DNA of 34,207 nucleotides from Gammaproteobacteria bacterium (GCA_018827205.1 JAHJXZ010000276.1:1-34207); one strand, 5' to 3'; counted from the stretch's first letter, positions 8,459 to 15,432 are shown. The notes: generated by a model from the letters alone, not told the origin. Numbers and translations: made by a program.

Positions 8459-9954
8459 CAAGCATCTCCATAGCAGGTTTGGTCGGCCATCAATTGTTCG
8501 ATGGCGCTCTGGTAGTGGGAAAACAGGGCATTACGGCGCAGCCGGCCATTACTGGTCGCCAGCTCGTTGCTGCTGCTGAAAGGGTGTGCGGCGCGTAGCC
8601 AGTGGTGCACGCAGGCGTAGTCAGGCAGTGATTGGTTGGCGGCAGCTACGGCTTCGGCCAGTTGGCTGTCGCTGGTCGTCTCGAAGCGCGGCACCAGTAC
8701 GGCGACGTTGCCGGGCAGGGCTTCGCCGTGCAGCCAGGCTTGGGCAATGGGCAGTTGTTGCACCAACTCGGCCTCGACCCACTCTGGGTTGACGTTGCGG
8801 CCAAAGGCGGTGATGAACTGGTGTTTCTTGCGCCCGTGCAGCACCAGAAACGGCCCCTCGAAATGGCCGAGGTCACCGGTGCCCAGCCATTCTTCATCGG
8901 TTGCCGGTTCGCCCAGATAACCCAGCAGACGCGGGCCTTTGACTTGCACTTCCTGGTCGGCGCCGAGACGAACCTGCAAGTGTGGCAGTGGCTGGCCGAC
9001 GGTGCCGATACGGCGATGCTCAGGGGTGTTCAGGCACACCACCGACGCACACTCCGACAGGCCATAGCCCTCGAAGATCGGCAAGCCCAGGGCATCGGCA
9101 CGTTGCAGCAGTTGGCTGGACACGCGGCCGCCGCCGACGGCAATAAAGCGCAGTGAGTCCGGTACGGGCAGGCCGCGTTCGGCGGCGCTGACCAGCGCCA
9201 ATAGCAGCTGCGGTAGCAGGATCAGGCTGTTGGGTTGCGCCTGACCCAGCGCCGTCAGAAAGCGCGGCAGGTCAAATTGGCTGGCGCCCAGCAGGCCGAC
9301 TTGCGCCATAGGCATCAACTCGATTTGCGCGCCGGCCAGCAGGGGGGCGTAAATACCGGCGATATTCTCCAGCAGTGTGGCCAGCGGCAGTACGCACAGG
9401 TGGCGTTCTACCTGACAGCTGGCACTGGCCTGCACCAGGCTGTGGGCCACGGCCAGTTGTGTCGCCACATCCAGGCACACGCCCTTGGGCTGACCGGTGG
9501 TACCAGAGGTGTAAGTAATCTTGCAGGTGCCGACGGGTAATTCGCTGACCACAGCGCGCGGCCGTTGCAGCACACCGGCTGCGCTCGCTGTTGCACTCGC
9601 TGCTGCGCTCGCACTGAAACCCAGCGCGCTGTACAGCGTATTTTCCGGGCCGATCAGGCAGTCGATGCTGGCACTGTCGAGTACATGCACCTGCTGATTG
9701 GTGGAGAAGAAGCCCGGTACGGGCACGCAGACCAGCCCGGCATGCAGGGTGGCCAAGTCCCAGAGTACCCAGTCAATGCCGTTATCCAGAGCCAGGGCAA
9801 TGCGTCGGGCGCCTAGCTGTTGCAGGTGTTGGCTACGGACTTCGATCTCGGCCAATAACTGGGCATAACTCAGGCTTCGGCTGCCTTCACGCAAGGCGAT
9901 GGCGTCACCGAGGGCGGCCAGGTGGTCGAAAAGCGCTTTAGCGGCAGGCCACAT
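8458..9954 (-). CDS. AMP-forming acyl/aryl ligase (ANL superfamily) of the hemolysin operon
   Basis: 498-aa adenylate-forming enzyme. It has the P-loop TYTSGTTGQPK (147-157), EGYGLSE (295-301), GTGD (358-361) and the hinge GRKKHQF near 374-380. By family it activates a carboxylic acid as acyl-AMP and may pass it to CoA or another acceptor. In the C-terminal A10 motif, where a catalytic Lys is expected (NGK), this protein reads NGRLRR, so Arg471 replaces Lys. A low-complexity Ser/Ala tract (114-127) is encoded by a 12-bp tandem repeat. The ATG at 9954 has GGAGG 9 nt upstream and overlaps the hemolysin-family gene by 17 nt; a longer in-frame start at 10047 would overlap by 110 nt and is unlikely. 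The substrate is not evident. Confidence 0.88.
   Translation of the reverse strand: MWPAAKALFDHLAALGDAIALREGSRSLSYAQLLAEIEVRSQHLQQLGARRIALALDNGIDWVLWDLATLHAGLVCVPVPGFFSTNQQVHVLDSASIDCLIGPENTLYSALGFSASAAASATASAAGVLQRPRAVVSELPVGTCKITYTSGTTGQPKGVCLDVATQLAVAHSLVQASASCQVERHLCVLPLATLLENIAGIYAPLLAGAQIELMPMAQVGLLGASQFDLPRFLTALGQAQPNSLILLPQLLLALVSAAERGLPVPDSLRFIAVGGGRVSSQLLQRADALGLPIFEGYGLSECASVVCLNTPEHRRIGTVGQPLPHLQVRLGADQEVQVKGPRLLGYLGEPATDEEWLGTGDLGHFEGPFLVLHGRKKHQFITAFGRNVNPEWVEAELVQQLPIAQAWLHGEALPGNVAVLVPRFETTSDSQLAEAVAAANQSLPDYACVHHWLRAAHPFSSSNELATSNGRLRRNALFSHYQSAIEQLMADQTCYGDA
9578..9613. repeat. Three tandem 12-bp units inside the ligase gene
   Basis: Three consecutive units related to GCTGCGCTCGCT occupy 9578-9589, 9590-9601 and 9602-9613; units 2 and 3 differ from unit 1 at two and one positions. 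They keep the reading frame and encode the Ser/Ala-rich tract at ligase residues 116-127, between the N-terminal region and the P-loop. Such a repeat can change length by slippage without a frameshift. Confidence 0.75.
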
Positions 9955-10627
9955 TGGGCATGTCCTCCAGGGCATAAAAGGCTTGGTGGGCCAGGCGTGG
10001 GTATGCGCCCAGCTGCAACAGGCGCTGGTGCCCGGCATAGATGTCACCGGCCATCACTTGCGGCTGGTTGTCGTAATAGGTGCCCCAGTCGGCCTGTTCA
10101 TCGCCCAGGCAGTCAGGGTTGGCTGGGCCCAGCGCTACGGGTGTTAGTCCCAAGCGTTGGAAGCTGTTGAGCAGGGCCAGGGTGCCGGTGAAGGTCACCC
10201 AGCGGTAACCCAGCGCCACCAGCAGGTCGGTCAGCGCCACAATTAACAGACGGGCGGCGCCGGGGCTGCCTGCAGCCAGGTTGCCGACTTCCACCAGTTG
10301 CGTGCGCTGCGGTGCATTGGCCACTTTCTTGGTGGCAATCACCTGCTCTGCCGGTTGCTGCAGATAGCGCTCAAGGAACAGCGGGCCCGCGCCGGCGCTG
10401 CGCAACCCCACCGCCCCGAGCAGTTGACCGCTGCTGTCTTCCAGGCTCAATAGGCACGGCATGAAGTGGCGGATACGCGCCTGATGCTGAACCGCGAAGC
10501 GCTCGCCGATAAAGGCTTCAATGCCTGCCCGGCGTGGGCTTGCGCTGTTGGCCAGGTAGAGGCTGAGCGGTTGCTCACGGCCGATCTGTGCAAGTGCAGT
10601 ATCTTGATACACCCAAGGCAGCTCCAT
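9938..10627 (-). CDS. Thermostable hemolysin family protein (T_hemolysin)
   Basis: 229-aa protein recognised as the family named after Vibrio delta-hemolysin (delta-VPH). The family-typical core is VEVGNLAAG followed by AARLLIVALTDLLVALGYRWVTF with a later LGLTPVALGPA segment. There is no signal peptide or membrane segment, so it is cytoplasmic. The middle resembles GNAT-type acyltransferases and the autoinducer-synthase fold, so an acyl-transfer role is at least as likely as membrane lysis. It is the first gene of a five-gene operon and overlaps the acyl ligase by 17 nt, which fits a ligase-fed acyl acceptor or donor reaction. The start ATG at 10627 has GAGG 8 nt upstream. The name should not be read as proof of toxicity. 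Confidence 0.8.
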   Translation of the reverse strand: MELPWVYQDTALAQIGREQPLSLYLANSASPRRAGIEAFIGERFAVQHQARIRHFMPCLLSLEDSSGQLLGAVGLRSAGAGPLFLERYLQQPAEQVIATKKVANAPQRTQLVEVGNLAAGSPGAARLLIVALTDLLVALGYRWVTFTGTLALLNSFQRLGLTPVALGPANPDCLGDEQADWGTYYDNQPQVMAGDIYAGHQRLLQLGAYPRLAHQAFYALEDMPNVACR

Positions 10628-10773
10628 GGAAGGAACCTCATCTGAGAACTTGGGTGTGAGTTTCTGCTCGCAGTCTTAACGCTAAATTAAGGCGGTAAAT
10701 ATTCTGCGCAGACGGCAACGGGCATTTCATTGCTTGCACTGCAACCACTCCAGCCCATAGCCTGCAAAGCCCT

Positions 10774-10794
10774 ACTTGCCGTATGACGGCAGGT
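10774..10794. promoter_or_regulatory. Lux-box-like palindrome upstream of the hemolysin-family operon
   Basis: ACTTGCCGT (10774-10782) and ACGGCAGGT (10786-10794) form an inverted repeat with 8 of 9 positions matching around ATG. On the minus strand it begins ACCTGCC and ends GGCAAGT, close to the las/rhl box pattern ACCTGCC-N6-GGCAGGT, but one base longer. It lies about 150 nt upstream of the operon's first start codon. A LuxR-type operator is possible; another repressor site is equally possible. Confidence 0.35.
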
Positions 10795-10813
10795 TTGATT
10801 TGCCCTGACCTTA

Positions 10814-10953
10814 GAGGGTGGTTACAAACGTAGCGAGCGAAGGCCAGGCAAGGCGAAATCAGCCGAAAAAGCGCAGTGTACGAGTTGTACATGAGCATTT
10901 TGAGGCTGATTTCAACGCAGCATGGCCGAGCGCAGTAGTTTGTAGACACCCTC
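10814..10953. mobile_element. MITE-like 140-bp palindromic element 1
   Basis: Nearly the whole segment is one imperfect palindrome centred near 10883.5. The ends GAGGGTG and CACCCTC are exact inverse complements; the 16-bp termini match at 14 positions; an internal arm GAAATCAGCC (10855-10864) pairs with GGCTGATTTC (10904-10913), and the centre is TGTAC-GAGTT-GTACA. It is flanked on both sides by TTA (10811-10813 and 10954-10956), as expected of a 3-bp target duplication. It carries no credible gene. It sits in the 354-nt gap between the hemolysin-family operon and the gene at 10982. Repeat status elsewhere in the genome is inferred. Confidence 0.7.
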
Positions 10954-10981
10954 TTACAACGCCAAACGCTCGGAGATAGTT

Positions 10982-11395
10982 ATGCCCCCTATGGATACTG
11001 AGCAACAACTGGCGGCCCGTCTGGCCATCCTGGAAAACCCTGAAGCGCAGGACTGCACGGTATACCGCGCGGATGATCAGGACCCGGAAGCCGAGGAAGT
11101 GGATCTGGGTGATGCCAAGGTGCTGTTCTGCGGCCCGTTTGAGGCGCCTGCTGACTGGGATGCGGCAGAACGTGAAGATTATTTCGGCGACAGCGCGCCT
11201 GAGCTGTTCGTCAATGCGCGCATTGAGTGCGAGGCCAAGCCAGGCTCCAAGAGCCATTTCACTGTGGATATCGGTGATTACGTGGCGGCCCAGCCCGGCC
11301 TTGGCGAAGTGGTGATGTTTTACGTGCACGACTACCTGGAAGATGACAGCGGTTGCACCTATGTGCTGCTGCGTGATGAGGAAGTGCTGGAGTAA
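10982..11395 (+). CDS. Conserved hypothetical acidic protein
   Basis: I do not recognise a named family. The 137-aa product is strongly acidic and soluble, with no signal peptide or membrane segment. It contains LGDAKVLFCGPFEAPADWDAAEREDYFGD in its middle region and an FTVDIGDYVAAQPG segment suggestive of a small mixed alpha/beta fold. The start ATG has GGAG 6 nt upstream and a good terminator follows the stop codon, so it is a real monocistronic gene. Nothing in the neighbourhood indicates its role; the gene may owe its promoter context to the MITE directly upstream. Confidence 0.75.
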   Translation: MPPMDTEQQLAARLAILENPEAQDCTVYRADDQDPEAEEVDLGDAKVLFCGPFEAPADWDAAEREDYFGDSAPELFVNARIECEAKPGSKSHFTVDIGDYVAAQPGLGEVVMFYVHDYLEDDSGCTYVLLRDEEVLE

Positions 11396-11406
11396 CGCCA
11401 CCTAAG

Positions 11407-11438
11407 CGCTGAGCTGCTTCAGGTGGCTCAGCGTTTTT
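11407..11438 (+). terminator. Rho-independent terminator
   Basis: CGCTGAGC (11407-11414) pairs with GCTCAGCG (11426-11433) over an 11-nt loop, followed by TTTTT at 11434-11438. It ends the hypothetical gene at 10982-11395. A competing inverted repeat (GCCACCT/AGGTGGC) overlaps it. Confidence 0.8.
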
Positions 11439-11547
11439 CTTTCGCCGCCGTCTGTCCAGGATTTGCCCTGTAGTACCGGGTTATTACCCACGCCGGGCTG
11501 ATCAGGACAACACTCTGTGCTTCTCAATCAATAAAGGGAGCAAGCAC

Positions 11548-12129
11548 ATGGCCGCGAAAAAGATTCTCATGCTGGTCGGCGACTACGTCGAAGACTACGA
11601 AGTGATGGTGACGTTTCAGGCGCTGCTGATGGTCGGTCATCAGGTGCATGCTGTGTGCCCAGACAAGACCGCCGGGCAGAGCGTACGCACCGCCATCCAC
11701 GATTTTGAAGGCGAGCAGACTTACAGCGAAAAGCCGGGGCATAACTTTGCCCTGAATTTCGACTTTGCCCAGGTCAAGGCCGACGCCTACGACGCCCTGG
11801 TAATTCCAGGTGGCCGTGCGCCGGAGTACTTGCGTTTGAATGAGCAAGTGCTGGCGTTGGTGCAGGCGTTCGATAAGGCCGGTAAGCCAATTGCTGCGGT
11901 TTGCCACGGTGCGCAGTTGCTGGCCGCCGCCGGTGTATTGAAAGGTCGCGAATGCAGTGCCTATCCGGCCTGTGCGCCAGAGGTGAAACTGGCGGGGGGG
12001 CAATATATCGATATCGCCGTGGACCAGGCCCATGTACAGGGCAACCTGGTCACCGCTCCGGCTTGGCCGGCGCACCCAAACTGGTTAGCTGCGTTCCTGA
12101 ACGTGCTGGGTACCCAGATCACGCTATAA
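11548..12129 (+). CDS. DJ-1/PfpI family protein (YhbO-like)
   Basis: 193-aa cytoplasmic protein of the DJ-1/PfpI superfamily. The nucleophile elbow is AVCHGAQLL with Cys119-His120, and Glu15 in GDYVEDYE is the conserved acidic partner of the cysteine. Members act as glyoxalases/deglycases, chaperones or stress proteins; the older 'intracellular protease' label is weakly supported in general. AAAGGGAG upstream of the ATG supports the start. A 56-nt gap with a GC-rich hairpin separates it from the ribbon-helix-helix gene downstream, so the two may be cotranscribed. Confidence 0.88.
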   Translation: MAAKKILMLVGDYVEDYEVMVTFQALLMVGHQVHAVCPDKTAGQSVRTAIHDFEGEQTYSEKPGHNFALNFDFAQVKADAYDALVIPGGRAPEYLRLNEQVLALVQAFDKAGKPIAAVCHGAQLLAAAGVLKGRECSAYPACAPEVKLAGGQYIDIAVDQAHVQGNLVTAPAWPAHPNWLAAFLNVLGTQITL

Positions 12130-12143
12130 ACGCTAAGCCATAT

Positions 12144-12164
12144 CTGGGGCCTGCGTGGCCCCAG
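12144..12164. other. GC-rich hairpin between PfpI and RHH genes
   Basis: CTGGGGCC (12144-12151) pairs perfectly with GGCCCCAG (12157-12164) over TGCGT. No T-run follows. It may attenuate transcription or stabilise the upstream mRNA end, or be a binding site for the RHH protein encoded 22 nt further on. Confidence 0.5.
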
Positions 12165-12185
12165 CATCCAACGAGGGAAACTGAT

Positions 12186-12488
12186 ATGTGCGAGCTTTAC
12201 GTTAAAGCCGATCCGATTCTCTACGAGTCTCGCGCCCGTTCGCTGCGCATCCGTGGCGTAGTCACCACCCTGCGTCTGGAAAACCAGTTCTGGGACATCC
12301 TGCGCGAGATCGCCGAAGTCGATGGCATGACCACCAATCAGCTGATTACCAAGCTGTATGACGAGGTTATGGACTACCGCGGCGAAGTGGTGAATTTCGC
12401 CTCGTTCCTGCGCGTTAGCTGCACCCGTTACCTCAGTCAGCGGCGTGTGCCGGCCGAGTTGAGTGTGGTGCGCTCGATCAGTCAGTAG
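12186..12488 (+). CDS. Ribbon-helix-helix DNA-binding domain protein
   Basis: 100-aa protein. The segment VVTTLRLENQFWDILREIAEV followed by MTTNQLITKLYDEVMD is a typical ribbon-helix-helix: a short strand with alternating residues (TTLRLE), helix 1, a turn and helix 2. The family works as dimeric DNA-binding proteins, often repressors. An ATG at 12186 with GAGGGAA upstream gives the expected length; the reading frame stays open far upstream through the PfpI gene but that part is an overlap artefact. It converges with the DUF4917 gene, with 5 nt between the stops. Antitoxins share this fold, but no toxin gene is adjacent on the same strand. Confidence 0.85.
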   Translation: MCELYVKADPILYESRARSLRIRGVVTTLRLENQFWDILREIAEVDGMTTNQLITKLYDEVMDYRGEVVNFASFLRVSCTRYLSQRRVPAELSVVRSISQ

Positions 12489-12493
12489 CGGAT

Positions 12494-13510
12494 TTACTGC
12501 GCTGGGGTGATTGCCACGCGCAGCTCTGGATGGCCCAGTGGGTGGCTCAGTGCATCGAAGAAGCGCAATTCCACGTCTTGCTCGGCGAACAGATTGGCGT
12601 AGTGCTGTTTCTGTTGCTGGATAAACATTGGGTTGTGCGGGTAGATCGATATAGCCAGGGTTTTCAGCCCCGCTTGCAGCAGGGCCTGAACCAGGTGTTG
12701 ATCCTGCGCTGCCAGGTTATGGCCGAAGATGCACAGCGTTTCTTTGGGCTGCGATAGCTGGCTGTAGCAGAACGACAGATAGTCGGAACTGCGAATGGCT
12801 TTGAGCTTGTCGGCGCTGCTGCCTTCGTTGACGAACAGCGGGATATCACCCAACTGGTTGATGGCGAAACTGGCCAGCAGGGTGCTCTCTGACGAGTTCA
12901 GCATGCGTGTGCTGCCATCAATATTCTTTACCAGGTGCATGCCGCCGTGCAGGTAGAGCATGCGTGTGGCGCTGCTCTGGCGGGCATTGTTGCCGAGGTC
13001 AAAGGTCGAGTCAGGACCACGGAACATCTCTTCAAACGCATCCTGGCTCTGCATCACCGCCCAGTAGTTGAGTAGGTCGTAATTGCCGGAATACACCGTC
13101 TGGTACTGGCTGAGGGCGCTGTTGATCCGCGTCAGGCTGGATGCCTGCATTTGGCTCCAAGGAATGTGCACCGAGCGTACGGCGTGGATCAGCGCTTCCT
13201 TGATGGCGAAGTAGCGGTGGCGCGGCGACGACGAGTTGATGGTCAAGGCGGCATTGACCCGGATGCTGTTTTTCAGCGCGCTGAGCACCTGCTCGAAGTT
13301 GCTGGTATCCAGCGCGCGGAACACGCTCAGCTCGGTTGGGCTGAGCGGGCGGTTACGGGTGGTCTGGGCTTCGTCAAACAGCGAAAAGTAGGCGAACTTG
13401 CGCCATACCGCGAGACTCGCGCCGTTGCCAATCAACAACTCGGGGCAGCCGATGCTGCTGTTCAGGGTGCTCCAGTCTTCCAGTTCGCCAGTAAATGCCG
13501 GGATTTGCAT
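12494..13510 (-). CDS. DUF4917 protein with SIR2-like motifs
   Basis: 338-aa protein of the DUF4917 type. In order it shows GNGAS (28-32), NFEQVL (71-76), GNYD (142-145), LYLHGG (185-190) and FGHNLAAQD (262-270). This matches the motif order of SIR2-like domains (G-G-x-S loop, N-Y-D, catalytic-type H-G, and a late Gly-x-S/N-xx-D loop). SIR2-like domains in bacterial defence proteins often cleave NAD+, so an NADase function is possible but not shown. No membrane segment. It starts 27 nt after the EamA exporter stop on the same strand; the ribosome binding site is weak. It could be a solitary effector or an ordinary housekeeping enzyme. Confidence 0.72.
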   Translation of the reverse strand: MQIPAFTGELEDWSTLNSSIGCPELLIGNGASLAVWRKFAYFSLFDEAQTTRNRPLSPTELSVFRALDTSNFEQVLSALKNSIRVNAALTINSSSPRHRYFAIKEALIHAVRSVHIPWSQMQASSLTRINSALSQYQTVYSGNYDLLNYWAVMQSQDAFEEMFRGPDSTFDLGNNARQSSATRMLYLHGGMHLVKNIDGSTRMLNSSESTLLASFAINQLGDIPLFVNEGSSADKLKAIRSSDYLSFCYSQLSQPKETLCIFGHNLAAQDQHLVQALLQAGLKTLAISIYPHNPMFIQQQKQHYANLFAEQDVELRFFDALSHPLGHPELRVAITPAQ

Positions 13511-13537
13511 AATCGCTACTTGTCGCCTTGGATCGTG

Positions 13538-14443
13538 TCAGGGCGCGACTTTAACATGGGGCGCGACAACTGCCGGCTTAGCCGATGCTGCCCATTGCAC
13601 CGCAAGGATGCTACCCAACACCGCAATCAACCCCAGCAGTGCCACGCCGGTGATGCTCTGCCCCAATAATGCCCAGCCCAGCAGCACCGCCACCAGCGGG
13701 CTGAGCAAGCCCAGAGAAGACACCGCCACCGGGGCAAGCCGAACAATACCGCGAAACCACAGCACATAGGCCAACAGCGCGCCGAACAGCGACAGGTAGG
13801 TATAACCCAGCCACTGCAACGGGCTGAGTTGCGGCAGCGGTGGGTCGATCAGCCAGGCCACCGGCAGCAGGAACAGGCCGCCAATCAACAGCTGCCAGCC
13901 GGTAAACGCCAGCAGCGGCACAGTCGGCCGCCAGCGTCGCGTCAGGTAAGTGCCGCTGGCCATGCAGGCGGTGCCGACAAAGGCGGCGGCAATCCCTATC
14001 GCATCCCAACTGGCGCCGGGCGCCAGCAGCAGGGTAGCCATTCCGGCGATACCCACGACGCTGGCGGCGACCGCCACAGACGCCGGCCGCTGACGATCCA
14101 TCGACCACACCAAACCCATCACCAGCAGCGGTTGAATCGCCCCGACCACCGCCGCCAAGCCGCCCGGCAAGCGGTACGCGGCGACAAACAGTAGCGCCTG
14201 GAAGAAACCAATATTCAGCGCGGCTAGAACCAGCAAGCGCGGCCACTCGCTACGCTTAGGCAGGTAGCGGCTGTACAGCACCAGGAGCAACCCGGCGGGT
14301 AGGGCGCGTAACAGTGCGGCAGTAAAGGGCCGATCCGGTGGCAGAATTTCAGTGGTCACAATATAGGTCGAGCCCCAAATGGCCGGCGCCATGGCGGTGA
14401 TCAACACATCCAGCCAGGTGCTACGTGATGGTGAGCTGTCCAT
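13538..14443 (-). CDS. EamA/DMT-family exporter
   Basis: 301-aa inner-membrane protein with about ten hydrophobic helices in two repeated halves, each with an EamA signature (APAIWGSTYIVT in the first; SLFGALLAYVLWFRGI in the second). Such proteins export amino acids or other small metabolites. I prefer the ATG at 14443; an in-frame ATG at 14458 would add five residues. It is divergent from a MarR-type regulator across a short intergenic region carrying paired TTCAAGATAAA repeats, so it is very likely that regulator's target. The substrate is unknown. Confidence 0.88.
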   Translation of the reverse strand: MDSSPSRSTWLDVLITAMAPAIWGSTYIVTTEILPPDRPFTAALLRALPAGLLLVLYSRYLPKRSEWPRLLVLAALNIGFFQALLFVAAYRLPGGLAAVVGAIQPLLVMGLVWSMDRQRPASVAVAASVVGIAGMATLLLAPGASWDAIGIAAAFVGTACMASGTYLTRRWRPTVPLLAFTGWQLLIGGLFLLPVAWLIDPPLPQLSPLQWLGYTYLSLFGALLAYVLWFRGIVRLAPVAVSSLGLLSPLVAVLLGWALLGQSITGVALLGLIAVLGSILAVQWAASAKPAVVAPHVKVAP

Positions 14444-14457
14444 GCATTTGTCTCGCA

Positions 14458-14508
14458 TTCAAGATAAAATACGAGGCTAATGTCGACTTGTCTTGAGTTC
14501 AAGATAAA
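14458..14508. promoter_or_regulatory. Probable MarR operator pair
   Basis: The 11-mer TTCAAGATAAA occurs at 14458-14468 and again at 14498-14508, exactly 40 bp apart (about four helical turns). The second copy forms the palindrome TCTTGA-GT-TCAAGA (14491-14504), typical in size and AT content for MarR-family sites. The pair covers the divergent promoter between the exporter and the regulator. Confidence 0.65.
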
Positions 14509-14524
14509 TTTCAGGGGTAAGCCA

Positions 14525-15037
14525 ATGGCAGTTCAGCGACAGATGGATGCAGTCGATGCAATTCTTCAGCAGTGGCACCGTGAACGGCCCGATCTGGATG
14601 TCAGCCCAATGGGGGTGATCGGCCGGCTTGGGCGCTGCTCGGCGTTACTGCGACGTGAGCTGGATAAGGTGTTCAATACATTCGGTATGACCGCCTGGGA
14701 GTTTGATGTGCTTGCCACCTTGCGGCGTGCTGGCGAGCCCTTCTGCCTGGCTCCGACTACCCTGTTCTCAACCCTGATGATTACCTCGGGCACCATGACC
14801 CGACAGTTGCAGCAGCTCGAGGCATCAGGTTGGATCAGCCGTTTGGCCAATCCCAGCGATGCGCGCAGCATGCTGGTGCAGTTAACGCCGGTGGGGCTGG
14901 AGCTGATTGATCGCGCGGTAACCGCGCATGTGCACAACGAGGCGAGGATTCTGGCCCCGATTGCTGCAGCGGAGTTGGCGCAACTGGATGCGCGGCTATC
15001 TGAGTTGTTGGCGGTACTCGAACCAGCAGCTGAGTGA
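14525..15037 (+). CDS. MarR-family transcriptional regulator
   Basis: 170-aa regulator. The MarR winged-helix core is visible as FGMTAWEFDVLATLRRAG, LFSTLMITSGTMTRQLQQLEASG (recognition helix) and the wing NPSDARSMLVQLTPVG. The ATG at 14525 has AGGGGTAAG upstream; an open frame from 14480 would begin inside the probable operator and is unlikely. It probably represses itself and the divergent EamA exporter, with release by a small ligand as is usual in the family. The downstream FKBP gene starts 53 nt later on the same strand. Confidence 0.9.
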   Translation: MAVQRQMDAVDAILQQWHRERPDLDVSPMGVIGRLGRCSALLRRELDKVFNTFGMTAWEFDVLATLRRAGEPFCLAPTTLFSTLMITSGTMTRQLQQLEASGWISRLANPSDARSMLVQLTPVGLELIDRAVTAHVHNEARILAPIAAAELAQLDARLSELLAVLEPAAE

Positions 15038-15090
15038 TTTTCCTGCAAGCCCGGCCGCAAGTAGGCTTGGCGACTATGACGAGGTGAGTG

Positions 15091-15432
15091 ATGAGCAACG
15101 AATTGGTGATCGAAGATATTCAGCTGGGCGACGGCAAGGAGGTGGTCAAGGGGGCATTGATTACCACCCACTACAACGGTTTTCTCGAAGATGGCAGCAC
15201 GTTCGATTCCTCCTATGCTCGCGGTAAGCCTTTTCAATGCGTGATCGGCACTGGCCGGGTAATCAAGGGCTGGGACATTGGCATGATGGGCATGAAAGTC
15301 GGCGGCAAACGCAAGCTGTTCGTACCCTCGCACCTAGGCTATGGCGAGCGAGAGTTCGGTGCGCATATCAAACCGCACTCCAACCTGATCTTCGAGATTG
15401 AGTTGTTGGAAGTGCTGACACGGGATGATTAA
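15091..15432 (+). CDS. FKBP-type peptidyl-prolyl cis-trans isomerase
   Basis: 113-aa single-domain FKBP. It contains THYNGFLEDGSTFDSSYARG, then VIKGWDIGMMGMKVGGKRKLFVP, LGYGEREFG and the closing strand LIFEIELLEV, the standard FKBP pattern with most active-site aromatic residues (Y, F, W, Y, F). It catalyses proline isomerisation in protein folding. No signal peptide, so it is cytoplasmic. The ATG at 15091 is preferred over a GTG at 15088; GAGGTGA lies just upstream. It may be cotranscribed with the MarR gene. Confidence 0.93.
   Translation: MSNELVIEDIQLGDGKEVVKGALITTHYNGFLEDGSTFDSSYARGKPFQCVIGTGRVIKGWDIGMMGMKVGGKRKLFVPSHLGYGEREFGAHIKPHSNLIFEIELLEVLTRDD

Noticed and set aside
9938-10627. Reading the first operon gene as a secreted pore-forming toxin
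   Set aside because: No signal peptide, membrane-inserting segment or secretion gene; the family name comes from a Vibrio activity and the operon context is enzymatic.
10859-11401. Minus-strand open frame of 180 codons opposite the hypothetical gene at 10982
   Set aside because: Part lies in the MITE and the rest is antisense to a gene with its own ribosome binding site and terminator.
11901-12185. N-terminal extension of the RHH gene into the PfpI gene
   Set aside because: A good ATG with ribosome binding site exists at 12186; the extension overlaps PfpI in another frame and is Arg/Gly-rich noise.
12186-13510. RHH gene plus DUF4917 gene as a toxin-antitoxin pair
   Set aside because: The genes are convergent, not cotranscribed, and DUF4917 is far larger than usual RHH-linked toxins; kept only as a weak regulatory possibility.
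14566-15333. Minus-strand open frame of 255 codons across the MarR and FKBP genes
   Set aside because: Covers two confident genes on the other strand; Ser/Arg-rich product without motifs.
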